From Acytostelium subglobosum LB1 (taxonomy: Eukaryota; Evosea; Eumycetozoa; Acytosteliales; Acytosteliaceae): DNA of 64,000 nucleotides. The stretch covers positions 869,854 to 933,853 of the forward strand of contig NW_012236523.1 in the NCBI RefSeq assembly GCF_000787575.1, in the 5' to 3' direction. Every line of letters starts with the position of its first letter. The stretch's first letter is position 1. Below are positions 33,001-44,050 of this stretch, piece by piece. The position numbers and the translations under genes are program-made. The notes under the pieces were generated by a model. The model did no database searches. It saw nothing but the letters and a program-made list of their open reading frames with translations, and was not told the DNA's origin.

Positions 33001-34729
33001 GTAGTCTCCAGTGGACAGCGTAAGTATCATCTGGAAGAATCCACTGATGTCATCACGGATCACTGCACGCAGGTGGTAGGTTGTGGCGTTGATTCGTTGG
33101 AAGTTGATGCTGAGCACCTCAGGCCCGGTGGTATCGGTCAGGTTGTTGCTATTGTCAAACTTGAACAAGCTCAATGAATCAGTGCCACAACTAAGGGCGG
33201 ATTGGATCGGGGTGGCCTGGCCGTAGGTGCTGGCCAGGAAGCTGAGGCCCATGTTGAGTCCCTGATCACTGGCGATGGATGTCACACCAAATGGATAGAC
33301 CATGTCGTCGTATGATAGTGCATTGCCAAACTTGCATGTCTTGTAGCTCTCCATCACAAAGTTGTCCGCCTGGAACGAGTAGAATCCGACATCAGTTGAT
33401 GCATCTGGAGTGATGGTCACAGTCTTTGGGGGGTGGCTGCCTATTGATGAGCGAGTGGGTGAGTGAGTAACATGAAGGTTGTGTGTACGTATGTGGAATA
33501 TGTGATCACGTGACCGCTTAAATGATCACGTGACAATTTCAAAACTGATCACCTGATACTAATGTTATAAGATAAACATACCGTAGGTTGTAGTGAAGTT
33601 ACCAGTTGCCTGACCAGTGCCTACGGCCTCGTAGAGTGTGACAGTCTTGGGATAACCCCAGCCAAGAACCATGGTCGTTGTTTCGGAGTTTGGCGCGCCC
33701 AATACTGGCTTAACACTTCTTCTCTCCTCCGTTCCAAAGCCAAAGGGGTCGGTCGGGAGGTAGAAGTAGTCAGTCAACTCGGACGACCGGACCATCATGG
33801 CAAAGTCCATTGACATTGATTGAGGCCCAGTGTTGTTGGCCAGAAGGTAGATGTCCAGACTTCCTATTGTCTTTGGTAGTGTGTCGTTGGTGAACACAGA
33901 GGCAACATCAAAGTTAGCCACCTGGACTCCATTCATAGTCAGGGTCACATTGATATTTGCCGACAATGTCACTGTTAGGTTGGTGCTTGGGAATATGGAC
34001 AAACACAGCAATGAAGTTCCGTTGTTCAGTTGCATGTAGGGCATTGTGGCGCAGGTGTAGCCATCAGCAGCGCATTCAAACTTATTCCTACGGACAATCT
34101 CCAAGCTTGAATTGACAGAAACAAACATGCGGTAGCTCTCATCATTGTGAAGGTATCCTGGGGGCTTCACCATTGCCATGGGTACGACACCGTACTTGGC
34201 CAACTGGCTGTAGATGCCAAAGGTCATCTGTGGGGCTGATTGTATTGAAGTTCATTCGTTGGGTTGGTTGTGGAAGATCAAGGAGAACATTGAAACATAC
34301 CTTCGCACAAATATGACACGTTCCACATGATCATGCTTGTGTCGGCTTTATCGATAAAGCCTTGGAGGCCATTGGAACCAAGTGGTTGTCCACTGGCAAT
34401 GAGTACGGCATATTGTAGACCATTGTAGGAGTATGTTGAAGTCCTGTTTGTTCCAGATACAGGTACAGTCATCCTAATAGATGTCAGGGTTACACTAGTA
34501 TTGTATCCCAATACCACCTTGATATCACACTTGACCTCACCATTATCATTATGATTCAAGGTTGTTACCTTACGTACATTTGGTATCTGAGCATTGGTTT
34601 GAACTAATAATTTGATTGATTGTATATTTGGATATTAATATGGATTCATTCCACTTTATCATTCCATCACTTACCAATAATTAATAAATACAAGGAGATG
34701 ATCACTAATATATAACTATTCTTGTACAT
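30053..34729 (-). CDS. ComC-like EGF/TIG transmembrane receptor B, one-base frame break
   Basis: Tandem paralogue of the receptor at 24925-29625 with the same exon plan: 34729-34675, 34603-34301, 34235-33582, 33440-32799, 32730-32330, 32257-31826, 31749-30053, all introns phase 1. Signal peptide MYKNSYILVIISLYLLII, TIG-like segment (PIIENVALGDGTITVYGRNFG), EGF module (CSHGGVCSPTLGCVCTPGWYGEGC), ComC-type domain, TM helix (LSPLAIAGIVVLCVAVVIGL) and a basic tail. Exon 5 is 401 bases against 402 in receptor A. The frame slips near 32500, just after FTVPAR, where receptor A reads TYTRELEYYIKI; the other frame continues with the matching sequence YTRELEYYIKI. The domains downstream are well conserved, so a sequencing error is as likely as a recent pseudogene. 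Confidence 0.8.
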
Positions 34730-35263
34730 TTGTTATTGTATTATAAGTTAGTTATAATTAATATAATGTAACGATTTGATCAATTACCAACCTTGGTTGA
34801 ATGGATCGTAGGACTATGTGACGGACGGAAGGATGGACGGATTGGATGGATGATCAGGATGGCCGGGGATTGACGTCATTATCAGGACTGTTGGTGATTG
34901 TTCAAGGTTCGATTGACCAGCCAGCCAGCCAGCCAGCCAATTAGCTAGCCAGCCAGTATTCCCTCAACCCGCTAACACCTCCTGAATAGACAAGCAGTTG
35001 TGACAGCTATGGACGTGAGGACTGGAGACATGTTTCAATCGCGCCCATTACCGCGAAGGAAACATCGAAAAAGTCAAACAGGTACAATCATGATTTTGGC
35101 AATGACGTCCAAGGTCAGAGATTTGTATTCTTGTTCCAGGAAGATAGGCATTGGGTCATAAGTGAACGATCGAGAGTTGTACATCGTTGACCATTCTACA
35201 CTCTCTCAATCCCAATCGATCATAATCTCCATCGTGGAATGCCATCCATCGGCCAATCAGTTA
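34730..35263. other. Spacer left of the winged-helix-like gene
   Basis: Holds the promoter of receptor B (minus strand) and the 3' flank of the next minus-strand gene. A short CCAG tandem repeat (ccagccagccagccagcc) lies at about 34917-34956. Nothing coding is seen. Confidence 0.5.
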
Positions 35264-37275
35264 TCATAACAAGTTGTTGTTGTTGTTGTTCATGTTGTTT
35301 GTTGTCGTGGGTAGGTACTCTGTGGATTGAGATTGGGTAGTGGTCAGATGATGTGATTGATTGAATGAATGGGTATATCTTGCGAGCTCAAGTCGACTTA
35401 CTGTTAGGGAAGTGACGTGGCTGGTTGTCCCTGGGCTTCCTATGGATGGAAAAGGGAAAGGAGGATGATGGAGAGGAGGTAATCGAGGCAGTTGATGCAG
35501 AGGACAAGGCTGAAGATGCTGTTGACGATGAGGTCAACGACGGCGAGGACAATGATGGAGAGGATAACGACGGTGAGTCAGTCTTGTTGACTCTCCTTCT
35601 CTTGTTATCATTCTCGTCCAAATTATATGGATCAATCGATGTATCCTTCAGACACCAATATCCAGTGTTTTGGAATATCTGGTATCCATTCTGGAACAAG
35701 TTGGAATAGTGTGACAATGTCATTCCGATGGTATGCTTCCAATGAGGTATCTCTAGATTGTTTGATTGAGTTAGTGAGTGATTGGAATGTATGAATGATC
35801 AATCAATCATATTACATACTCTCTCTCCTACATATAATGTCCCAGTGTATGTTGATAAAGTCATAGATGTCATCACGAAGATGGAAGTATCGCTTGCCAG
35901 TGGCCAGATCAGAGTTGGCACGGTGTGTGTTGCTGTACTTGGCCGCCTCGGCCAAGGCATAGAGCACGACGTGCAGTATCTGTGACCAAATAGGTGTGCT
36001 CTTCTCAAAGGACACAGGGGCACCTCTAATACAAACAACACAACGAGGTATCCTACATTGACTTGATGGCAAGGTCGAGGTCGAGGAAGAAGTTGATGAC
36101 GACGACCGGGAAGAAGAGGTTGTCGAAGAGGATGAGGAAGACATTGGGCTCATGGACATTGACTTCTTGCTCGGTTGGAGACTCTGGCTACTATTACTAC
36201 TGCTGCGGCCCAACATGAGAGGACTCACACCATTGTTGTTGTGTGATTGTTGCTTGGACTGATGTGTGAATGGCGAAGATGGAGTTGATGTCGACATCGA
36301 TGTCGATTGATACTGTGATGGTTTATACATTGAATGTTGTTGCTGTTGTTGTTGCTGCTGTATGTACAATTTCTGTTGATGCTGTTGATGTTGTTGCTTG
36401 TGTAATAATATTGAATGAATCTGATCGTTATCCAATGGTGACAGAGAATGTTGAAAGGATAGCAATTGAGGTGTCTCTTTGTGGAGTCCAATTAACACTG
36501 ATGTAGCATCTCTCTCACGGTCCATACGATATGCTGTGGCACTGGCACTTGTACTTGCACTCGAGCTGGAACTAGCAACACCAACATTAACATTAACATT
36601 GTTTATATTAACATTACCACTTCTACCATAATAATAACCATATGGTTGTTGTTGTTGTTGTTGATGTAATAGATTACATTCATTTACTACATGTTTGATA
36701 CTTGGTAGTAATGTTGATGATGAAGTTGATGTTGTTGATGTAGTTGATGTTGATGATGATGTTGATGTTGATGATGTAGTCGTGTCTTTGATATCATCTT
36801 CATCATCATCTTTGAATGGATCACGTGATGTATAATCTATGTGTAATACATTGTTATAATTGTTGTTGTGGCTGTTGTTGGACTTTGACGAAGGAGTTGA
36901 AGATGCTGAAAAGGATGAAGATGGTGTGGTTGTGGAACTTGAAGGTGAAGTGCCACCAACAAAGTAAGTTCCTGGAACTACTGTATTGTTGTTGCTGGGA
37001 TAGTTATAATGTTTGGGTATATGACTCTCATGCATTCTCTTATTATTGTTGTTATAATTATAATTATTGTTATATGTTTGTTGTTGTTGGGCTGGAGTAG
37101 GAGTAGGAGGAGAAGGATATGTGTATTGTGTATATTTATAACCTTTACTATTACTATTATTATTATAGTTATTGTAATTATAATCTACCATGGTTGTCAT
37201 ACCTGCATATGATGATGATGATGAAGTTGACATTGATGTCAATGAAGGTGAGTATGTTGATATTGAAGTGGACAT
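35264..37275 (-). CDS. Low-complexity protein with a C-terminal winged-helix-like domain
   Basis: Three minus-strand exons: 37275-35820, 35752-35402, 35319-35264, phase 1 at both junctions, 620 residues. An ATG six codons upstream (37293) is possible, but the one at 37275 has A at -3. The first 380 residues are Ser/Thr/Asn/Gln-rich with homopolymers, common in dictyostelid regulators. Residues about 415-525 form one compact domain: IWSQILHVVLYALAEAAK, then KRYFHLRDDIYDFINIHW, then PHWKHTIGMTLSHYSNLF, then YQIFQNTGYWCLKD. The order IY-x-FI, W-K-x-TI-x-x-x-LS, F, G-Y-W-x-L parallels a forkhead winged helix but lacks the SIRHNLS core. DNA binding is inferred. The last exon, ending in poly-Asn, is supported by clean splice sites; a stop at 35388 is the alternative end. 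Confidence 0.65.
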
Positions 37276-38472
37276 TATTATAATTATGAACATATAATAA
37301 TGGAAGGTCGTCAGATATGAAGAGACACCTTTGTATGTATGAATGAATATATGTAAGTATGTATGTATGTATGAATAGTAATATATATATAATCTATACT
37401 ATTCGATGAAGATGATCAGGTCTAACTACCTTATTAACAAACTAAATAAAGTATATATATATATACTGATTACTTAATAGATGTATTTATAATATATATA
37501 AATATGGTAAGTTTGATCATGATGGTGGATGGACAATGTCCCAAATTATTGGTTGGACCATGTCCAAGAAACTAACAAACCAACATACATACATACATAA
37601 ATACATACATACATACATCAAACTAACAATCATATGATATCTCTACCCTTACCTAGATGATGTGTGTCTACTCCCTTTCCTTATTTGAATCATCTGGGTA
37701 CCAGTGTGTGTGCAGTGCACTGAACTGGATTGGATTACTTGCCGCCCGCCCCCTCAATAGAGGTGGTCATTGTTGTTGTTCTGATTGGACGAAGCACATC
37801 AAATTTGCGGATAATGGGGTGTGTGTGCCGCATCTCCCTGACGTCTGGTTGATGATCAGGTGCCCGCCCATGTGTGTTGGAAGTCCTGTTTGAAGGACCA
37901 AACGGCGGAGGAACCGCTAACTACCCCCCCTGCATCGCATGTCAGGGGTGCAGAAGGAAGGTTTGGACCCATGACTGATGAGCTCAAGCCCAAAGATATA
38001 TATGTACATCATGTTTGATTGATCAATTGTATGATCATGTATGTAGACTATCGAATCGATGCATATATGGTGGATATTGGGCTGCTGCAGGCAGCATGGG
38101 CAGGATAGTAAGTTGGTAGGTTGGGCAGGTTGGATTGGAAAGTGTGTGTTAGTTGCGGATGATGGAGAGTTGTACCTTGTTTGCAACGAAGTAAAGCTCA
38201 GGCCAATGGGTCAATAGTGCGATCCATGAGCATCACCATGGTGAATCAAATGCAATTGATTGGTTGATTGGTTGATTGGATTGAACACACCAAGACGTCA
38301 GACATTGATTGACACTTGTGGATACCACACATATGTGTCTAGACACAGGTATCCGTCCGGATACACACTGACTGGGTGAGTGATCAAGATAGCTAGCTTG
38401 AAGATAATGATCATCAACAACCAATGTTGACAGTTTAATTCGCACTGTTCAAGGCCAAGTTGGAGCTAGCAA
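37276..38472. other. 1.2-kb spacer with microsatellite and GC-rich island
   Basis: Upstream region of the winged-helix-like gene: TATATA runs, a CATA microsatellite at about 37580-37620, then an unusually GC-rich stretch at about 37720-37960 containing three consecutive hairpins (listed separately). No protein gene is seen. Confidence 0.5.
37883..37948. ncRNA. Candidate structured RNA: three consecutive hairpins
   Basis: Three perfect stems in 66 bases: gtcct/aggac (37883-37887 with 37894-37898), gcgg/ccgc (37905-37908 with 37914-37917) and cccctg/cagggg (37927-37932 with 37943-37948). The surrounding spacer is AT-rich, so this GC-rich cluster stands out. A C-box-like ttgatga lies near 37848 and a ctga near 37975, but no known RNA family is recognised. 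The strand is unknown. Confidence 0.3.
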
Positions 38473-39936
38473 TTAATTGAACTTGAAGAACATCACATCA
38501 CCATCCTTCACTTCGTACAGAGGACCTTCACTTCTTTGCTTGCCTCTCTCCTTTGCCAACTTATCATCACCATTGCAATCGATAAAGTCCTGGTATGCAA
38601 TGGTCTAATGTTCGATTGAACATAAGTGAGTTGGTTGAAGGGGGCGAGGGCGAGGTCGAGGGTAAGGGCAAGGGTAAGGGTTAGTGAATGATCGATCAAA
38701 CTTTGGACCGCACGCAAAGGAGGGGCAAATGGATGGCCAAGATGAGAACTACTTACATCTGCCTTGATGAAACCTTTCTCAAAGTCTGTGTGGATGACAC
38801 CGGCAGCTTGTCTTGCCTTGGTTCCAACTGGGATGGTCCATGCGCGACATTCTTTCTCTGATGCTGTGTAGTAGGATTGGAGACCCATCAGACGACGAGC
38901 ACCATTGATCACTTTGGACAATCCATTATGCGTCAGACCATATAGTTGTAAGAACTCTGTCTTCATCTCTTCGCTCTCCAGCAGTGCCACCTCCGATTCT
39001 ATCTTGGCCGACACGACCACTGGGTCCATCTCGAGACCCTGGCGCCTGCTGAACTCCTTGACCATTTCGGTGTACTTGTTGCCAGTGGCGGCGTCGCCCT
39101 CGCCCACATTGCATGTGTACAACATCGGCTTGGACGTCAGCAGATGCAGGCTGTGGAAGGCCGGCCACTCTTTCTCCTCGATGACGACATCGCGTGCCAT
39201 CGTGCCGCCCTCCAGCGCCTTGACAACGCGCTTGGCCAGCTCATGGCGCAAGGCTTGCTCGGGCGTCATCTTCTTCTTTTGCTCGGCGATGATCTTCTCG
39301 AGTGATTGGAGATCGGCCAGGATGAGCTCTGTCTCGATCGTCTCAATGTCCTTGACCGGACTCAACTCTCCATTATGTACGTGTGTAATGTTTATGTCTT
39401 CAAAGCAACGGACCAAATGAACTATGAGTGATACCTGTCTAATGTTTGCCAGGAACTTGTTTCCAAGTCCCTCTCCATCAGCTGCGCCCTTAACCAATCC
39501 AGCAATATCCACAAACTCCAACTGTGTCGTAACTTTGCTCTTTGTATTCAACATCTTTGATATATGATCCAATCTTTCGTCTGGCACTGTTACCAGTCCA
39601 ATGTTTGGGCTGTTATGATTGAGTTAGTCATTGAGTGGCTGTTACAGACCAGTCAGAGACATACTCGATTGTGCAAAAGGGGAAGTTGGCTGCCATGGCT
39701 GCTTGTGAACTGGTCAGGGCATTGAATAGGGTCGACTTGCCAATGTTGGGCAATCCGACTATACCAGCAGACTTGCAACTACCACGTGTCCTAACAAAGT
39801 ATGATGCTTTGGCGTCTTTTATCTCTTTTGGTGCCTCGGTGGCAAAGTATCTTATTGTATTGAATGTGTTGTTCAGACATTGACTATGTTTAAACAGTCC
39901 ATAACCTGACCTTGATAGACTTATACTGGTTATCAT
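38473..39936 (-). CDS. YchF/OLA1-family P-loop ATPase, probably mitochondrial
   Basis: Obg-related, TGS-containing translation-associated NTPase. Three minus-strand exons: 39936-39665, 39609-38757, 38604-38473 (phase 2, then phase 0), 418 residues. Walker [10 protein letters not shown] lies near residue 60, switch region CTIDPNIG, G3 DIAGLVKGA. The G4 position reads NVGE (the NxxE form that makes YchF/OLA1 prefer ATP to GTP). A coiled-coil insert follows ([20 protein letters not shown]). The TGS domain is at the C-terminus ([20 protein letters not shown] ... FEKGFIKAD). The N-terminal 45 residues are Ser/Arg/Asn-rich with few acids ([19 protein letters not shown]), like a mitochondrial presequence, and the sequence resembles bacterial YchF. 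Mitochondrial location is inferred. Confidence 0.9.
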
Positions 39937-40148
39937 TCTTGTATAAGTATGTATGTATATGTATGTTTGATTAATGACGTCAATCTGATCACATTCGTTC
40001 GTTTTTATGATTGTGTGTTAGTGGGAATGTGTGGCAATACAAATTGTAAGTTATCAAATTAATGCGGCCAATGATGTCCGTAACAGTGTTACCGCGCTAG
40101 AAGCTCAGTGGCGAGGGGTATGTTTAAGGGTTTTTTTATTCACTACAA

Positions 40149-42930
40149 TTAGATGTTGGCAGAGGCGGTGGTGGTGAAGGTCTTGACATCTGGGTTCTTC
40201 TTGCCTGGGTTGCCCAACACCTGCTTGAATGGACTGCCCTCGATGTGCTTTCCGTTCAGCTTGACGGCGGTGGAGAATCTTCCGTTGCCCTGGAGCGAGT
40301 AGGCGGCGGTGTAGGTTCCGTTCTGGTTGTCGATGGCGTCCAGAGTGATGTACTCGGCTGGGCCGGTAATGGAGACCTCGAACTTGTCGCCTCCGTAGGT
40401 CTTGGCCTCGCCCTTCTTGTTCTTGGCGGCCACGGTGAATGTGAATGAACCGAATGATGATCCCTCGTCGGCACCCTCAATGCACTTGACAGTGACTGGC
40501 ATGTCCTTGATGGGGACGTCGCGCAGGGTGACGTTGATCTGGTAGTCTCCGTCGACGGTTGGCTCGTATTGGACGGCGTAGGTACCGTCGTTGTTGTCGG
40601 TGACCTTGGGGTCGACGACGAGACCGTTTGGTCCGTTGATGGTAACGGCGAAGGGGTCACCTCCGTCGGTTCTGGCTTGACCGTTAGTGTCGATGGCAAA
40701 GATGGTGAACTCGGCGACGGCATTGTCGAAAGCCTCGACCAAACCTGGGCCCTTGGCGTAGGAGTGGTTGGCAGATGGGGCTGGCTTGACGCGGACGACC
40801 TTTGGGAAGCCGTTGACGTTATCGCCATCGAGGGTGAGGTTGATGGTGTAGTCACCTGGGACCTTTGGCTCGAACTCAACATCGTAGGTACCGTCTCCGT
40901 TGTCGACCATGACTGGCTCGACTGGGGCTGGTCCCTCAACAGTGACGACGAATCCGTCACCACCGTCGTTGCGGTGAACTCCGTCGGGGTCGACGGCGTG
41001 GATCTTGAACTTAGATGGCTGGAAGCACTCTCCGTGCTCCAAACCTGGGCCCTCAGCGTACGAGTTGTTGGGATCGGCAGCTGGCTTGATGTGGATGTTC
41101 TTGGGGATGTCCTTGATTGGCTTCTCGTTCAGAGTGACCAGAATCTCATAGTCGCCTGGCTTCTCTGGGGTGTAGGCAACGGTGTAGGTTCCGTCGCCGT
41201 TGTCCTCAATGGAGACATCGACCTGGTGTGGGCCAGAGATGGACACCTGGAAGGGGTCACCTCCGTCAGTGCATGGCTTGCCGTTGGCACCGACAGAGTG
41301 GATGGTGAACTGGGTTGGGCGACGAGCCTGTGCAGCCTCGAAACCTGGACCGTCACAGAAGGAGTTGTTCTCGTCAGAGGACAGGACACGGACTGGGACT
41401 GGACCCTGGGCCAATGGGGTGCCGCGGAGGAAGACCTCAACGGTGTGATCACCACCCTTGGTTGGGTTGTAGACGACGTCGTATGAGCCGTCACCATTGT
41501 CGTGGACGTTGGCTGGGACGTTGCCGGCTGGGCCGGTCACCTTGACGGTGAAGTCGTCGCCTCCGCGGGTCATTGGCTCGCCGGCCTTGTTGCGACCCTG
41601 GATCTTGAATGGGGCTGGGACGCCAACCTTGGCACCCTCCAAACCTGGACCGTAGGCGTTGGACTCGTTGTGGTCAGCACCGTCGATCTTGACGTGGAAT
41701 GGCGAGTTCTTGATGTCGACGCCGTCCAACTTGATGTTGATGACGAGGTCCTGTGGCTCGCTGGCGGTGTAGTTGCCCTCGTAGGTTCCGTTGGCCTTGT
41801 CGACCAAGTGGACTGGGATCTGGGCACCGTTGTCACCGGTGACGGTGACGGTGAAGTTCTCACCACCGTTTGGCAATGGCTCACCGTAGTAGTTGATGGC
41901 CTTGATGGTGAAGTCTCCGCGCTGGTTGACGAAGCCACCCTCCAGACCTGGTCCGTAGGCGAGCACCTGGGAGGCGTCCGATGTGGTACGTCTCTTGCGC
42001 TCGAGGGCCTCGGCGGCCTCCTGATCACGCTTGCACTTGTTGACGGCGTAGTCACGGAAGTAGGACACGTAGGTGATGACGGACAGCTCGTCTGGCAAGT
42101 TGACCATATCGGATGGGTCCATAATCTTGGGGATCTCGTACTGCTCGAGGGCGACATCCATGGCACGGTCTACGTCGGTGAGGGCGTCGTTGGTCAGGGT
42201 GTTCATGTCGAGCACGCCTGGCTTGAGCGAGTCGGTGAGGGCCGACAGCACCTTTCCGTCTCTCCACGAGTCGGTGAAGTTGTCCACACGGACACCGTAT
42301 GGCTTGACTTGGTTGCGCACCCACTCCAACAGGGCGGCCTTTGGCGAGTCGGTCTCGGCCATCTGGATCTGATATCTCAGAATCAGGGTCCAGATCAGAC
42401 CGAGGATGAGCTTGAGCTGGCCATCGACGATGTCCTCAGCACCAATACCCACGAGCTTGAGACCCTCCTGCTTGATAAAGTTGACGGCCAAGTTGTTGTT
42501 CTCCATCTTGTGCAATCTGATCTTTGGCTGCTTGTTGAACTTGAGGATCTTCTTGCTTGAGATAATCTCCAACAAGTTGATCAACATGATACCATCCTCC
42601 AGGTCTGTGGCGAGGTCGTTAATCTTAAGGATACGCTCCTTCAAATAGTTGTTGGCCCAACCAGTGAAGGTCTATTATCGCATGAATGAATAGAGGATTA
42701 TATATAATAATTCAATTACAAGTGTAATAATGGGATGGATGAATGAATTAGATAAGTGATGTTAGTTACCATGTTCTGACTTTTCATTATGTGTGTGATT
42801 GTGATTGTGTGTGTGATGGTGTGGTTGATTGATTGATTGATTGAATGACCAAATATAGATGAATAGATAGATATGTGATGTTACATACCCTCTTCTGGAC
42901 ATCAATCCAGGTCTTCTTTGTCTCAGTCAT
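40149..42930 (-). CDS. abpC: Filamin / gelation factor ABP-120
   Basis: Actin cross-linking protein: two CH domains form the actin-binding head, and six immunoglobulin-like filamin repeats form the rod and dimerise at the C-terminus. Two minus-strand exons: 42930-42889 and 42671-40149, phase 0, 854 residues, close to the 857 of D. discoideum ABP-120. CH1 starts [23 protein letters not shown]2 contains [15 protein letters not shown] and [18 protein letters not shown]. The six repeats each carry the [14 protein letters not shown] start and the DNGDGTYxVxYxP motif. Very strong codon bias suggests high expression. The 217-base intron is long for the window and contains a possible alternative first exon (42770-42787). 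The rod's last repeat ([20 protein letters not shown]) is the dimerisation repeat in the family. Confidence 0.97.
42770..42787 (-). other. Possible alternative first exon of filamin
   Basis: Inside the filamin intron the minus strand has an ATG followed by five codons (MKSQNM), then a good donor (gtaact). It is in phase 0 and would splice in frame onto exon 2 (TFTGWANN). The downstream intron begins with nearly the same bases as the first (gtatgtaacatcac versus gtaactaacatcac). A second transcription start could give a shorter N-terminus. No transcript evidence is available here. Confidence 0.3.
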
Positions 42931-44050
42931 GTTTAACAAAGATTATATATAGAGATAAGTAAATATACAAGGAGATAGAAATATACAGTTTAATGAATGA
43001 CTAAACTAACAACAATGGTTAGTTTTGTTGGTTGTGGTCCTCCACAAAGGAAGCAAGGAGGAAGACCCTCTGTCAATCAAGGACCCATCAACCCATTACA
43101 TACCCTGAATGGTGGGTCTGGACACCCTGTCGAACAGGTGATGATGATGTTGACACAACACAAACATGGTGACCAATCTGCACCTTGTTGGGTGCTAAAA
43201 ACACCGGTCAAGTCATATGCAAAGATTTTTAGAATTAATTAAATAATTTATAAATCAGGAAGTAGGTTTGGTTGATCTCCCGAAAGTGATGGGTTGGTTG
43301 GTTTTTGTCAATCCTTTCAATTAAAATGAAACAGAGTTGATCGCAGATTTAGGTCGTTTCAGGTAAAAAACGGGGCCTACTTATCAGGATGTGAATGTAT
43401 TTATGGTGTATCTAGGGTCAAGTCTATCATTTGTGTAATGATCATTACACAGTTTCGTTGTTGAGGCAATGACAACATAACTTTAATGCATGTCTTTGTC
43501 CAGGCCTCGTATACCCTTAGACCAAGGCACCCATTGCTGTAAGATTGGAAGATGGACTGACTAAACACCAGACACATAATACTGAGATGAGACACAACTG
43601 ACCCAATTGGGTCTCGTGTGGAATGGAGTACCGCATTGTCAATAAGACATGGTCGTGTTCCAGGCCACGTGTGTTTATCAGATCAGACATGTGTGTGTAT
43701 GTGTGTGTTTGATAAGTGATCGATATTCCCATTTCAAGATATATATCGATTCTTATTGGGAATAAATGGATAGGTAGGAATTATTATTATAATTATATTT
43801 ATATTATTTATTTATTAATATTATTATCGATATCTTACATCGATGTGAGGGGAAAGTAGTACTATGAATGTGGAAGTTGGAAAGAGAAGTAGTAGAATTG
43901 ATTGAGGAGGGTCCAAGAGTGTGTCCTGGATGCTCGTGTATGATTGATTGATTGATGATAGAGAGATGTTTGAATGTGCGCGCTGCTATTAATAATATAC
44001 ATATTGATTATGTTTGTTTAGATGATAGCTATTGGGTCGAACTTGTGGAC
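42931..44050. other. 1.1-kb spacer between filamin and the spore-coat-like gene
   Basis: Filamin promoter side, then spacer. It contains an exact 20-base palindrome at 43432-43451 (half tgtgtaatga) and a very AT-rich stretch at 43780-43840. No gene is recognised. Confidence 0.5.

Noticed and set aside
40569-41486. 305-codon open frame antisense to filamin, and similar long antisense frames in the copper ATPase and aminotransferase
   Set aside because: They mirror the strong C-ending codon bias of the sense genes and have no family features.
42770-42775. Internal two-codon exon (Asn-Met) in filamin between exons 1 and 2
   Set aside because: It would insert two residues in the first CH helix; a first-exon role with its own ATG fits better.
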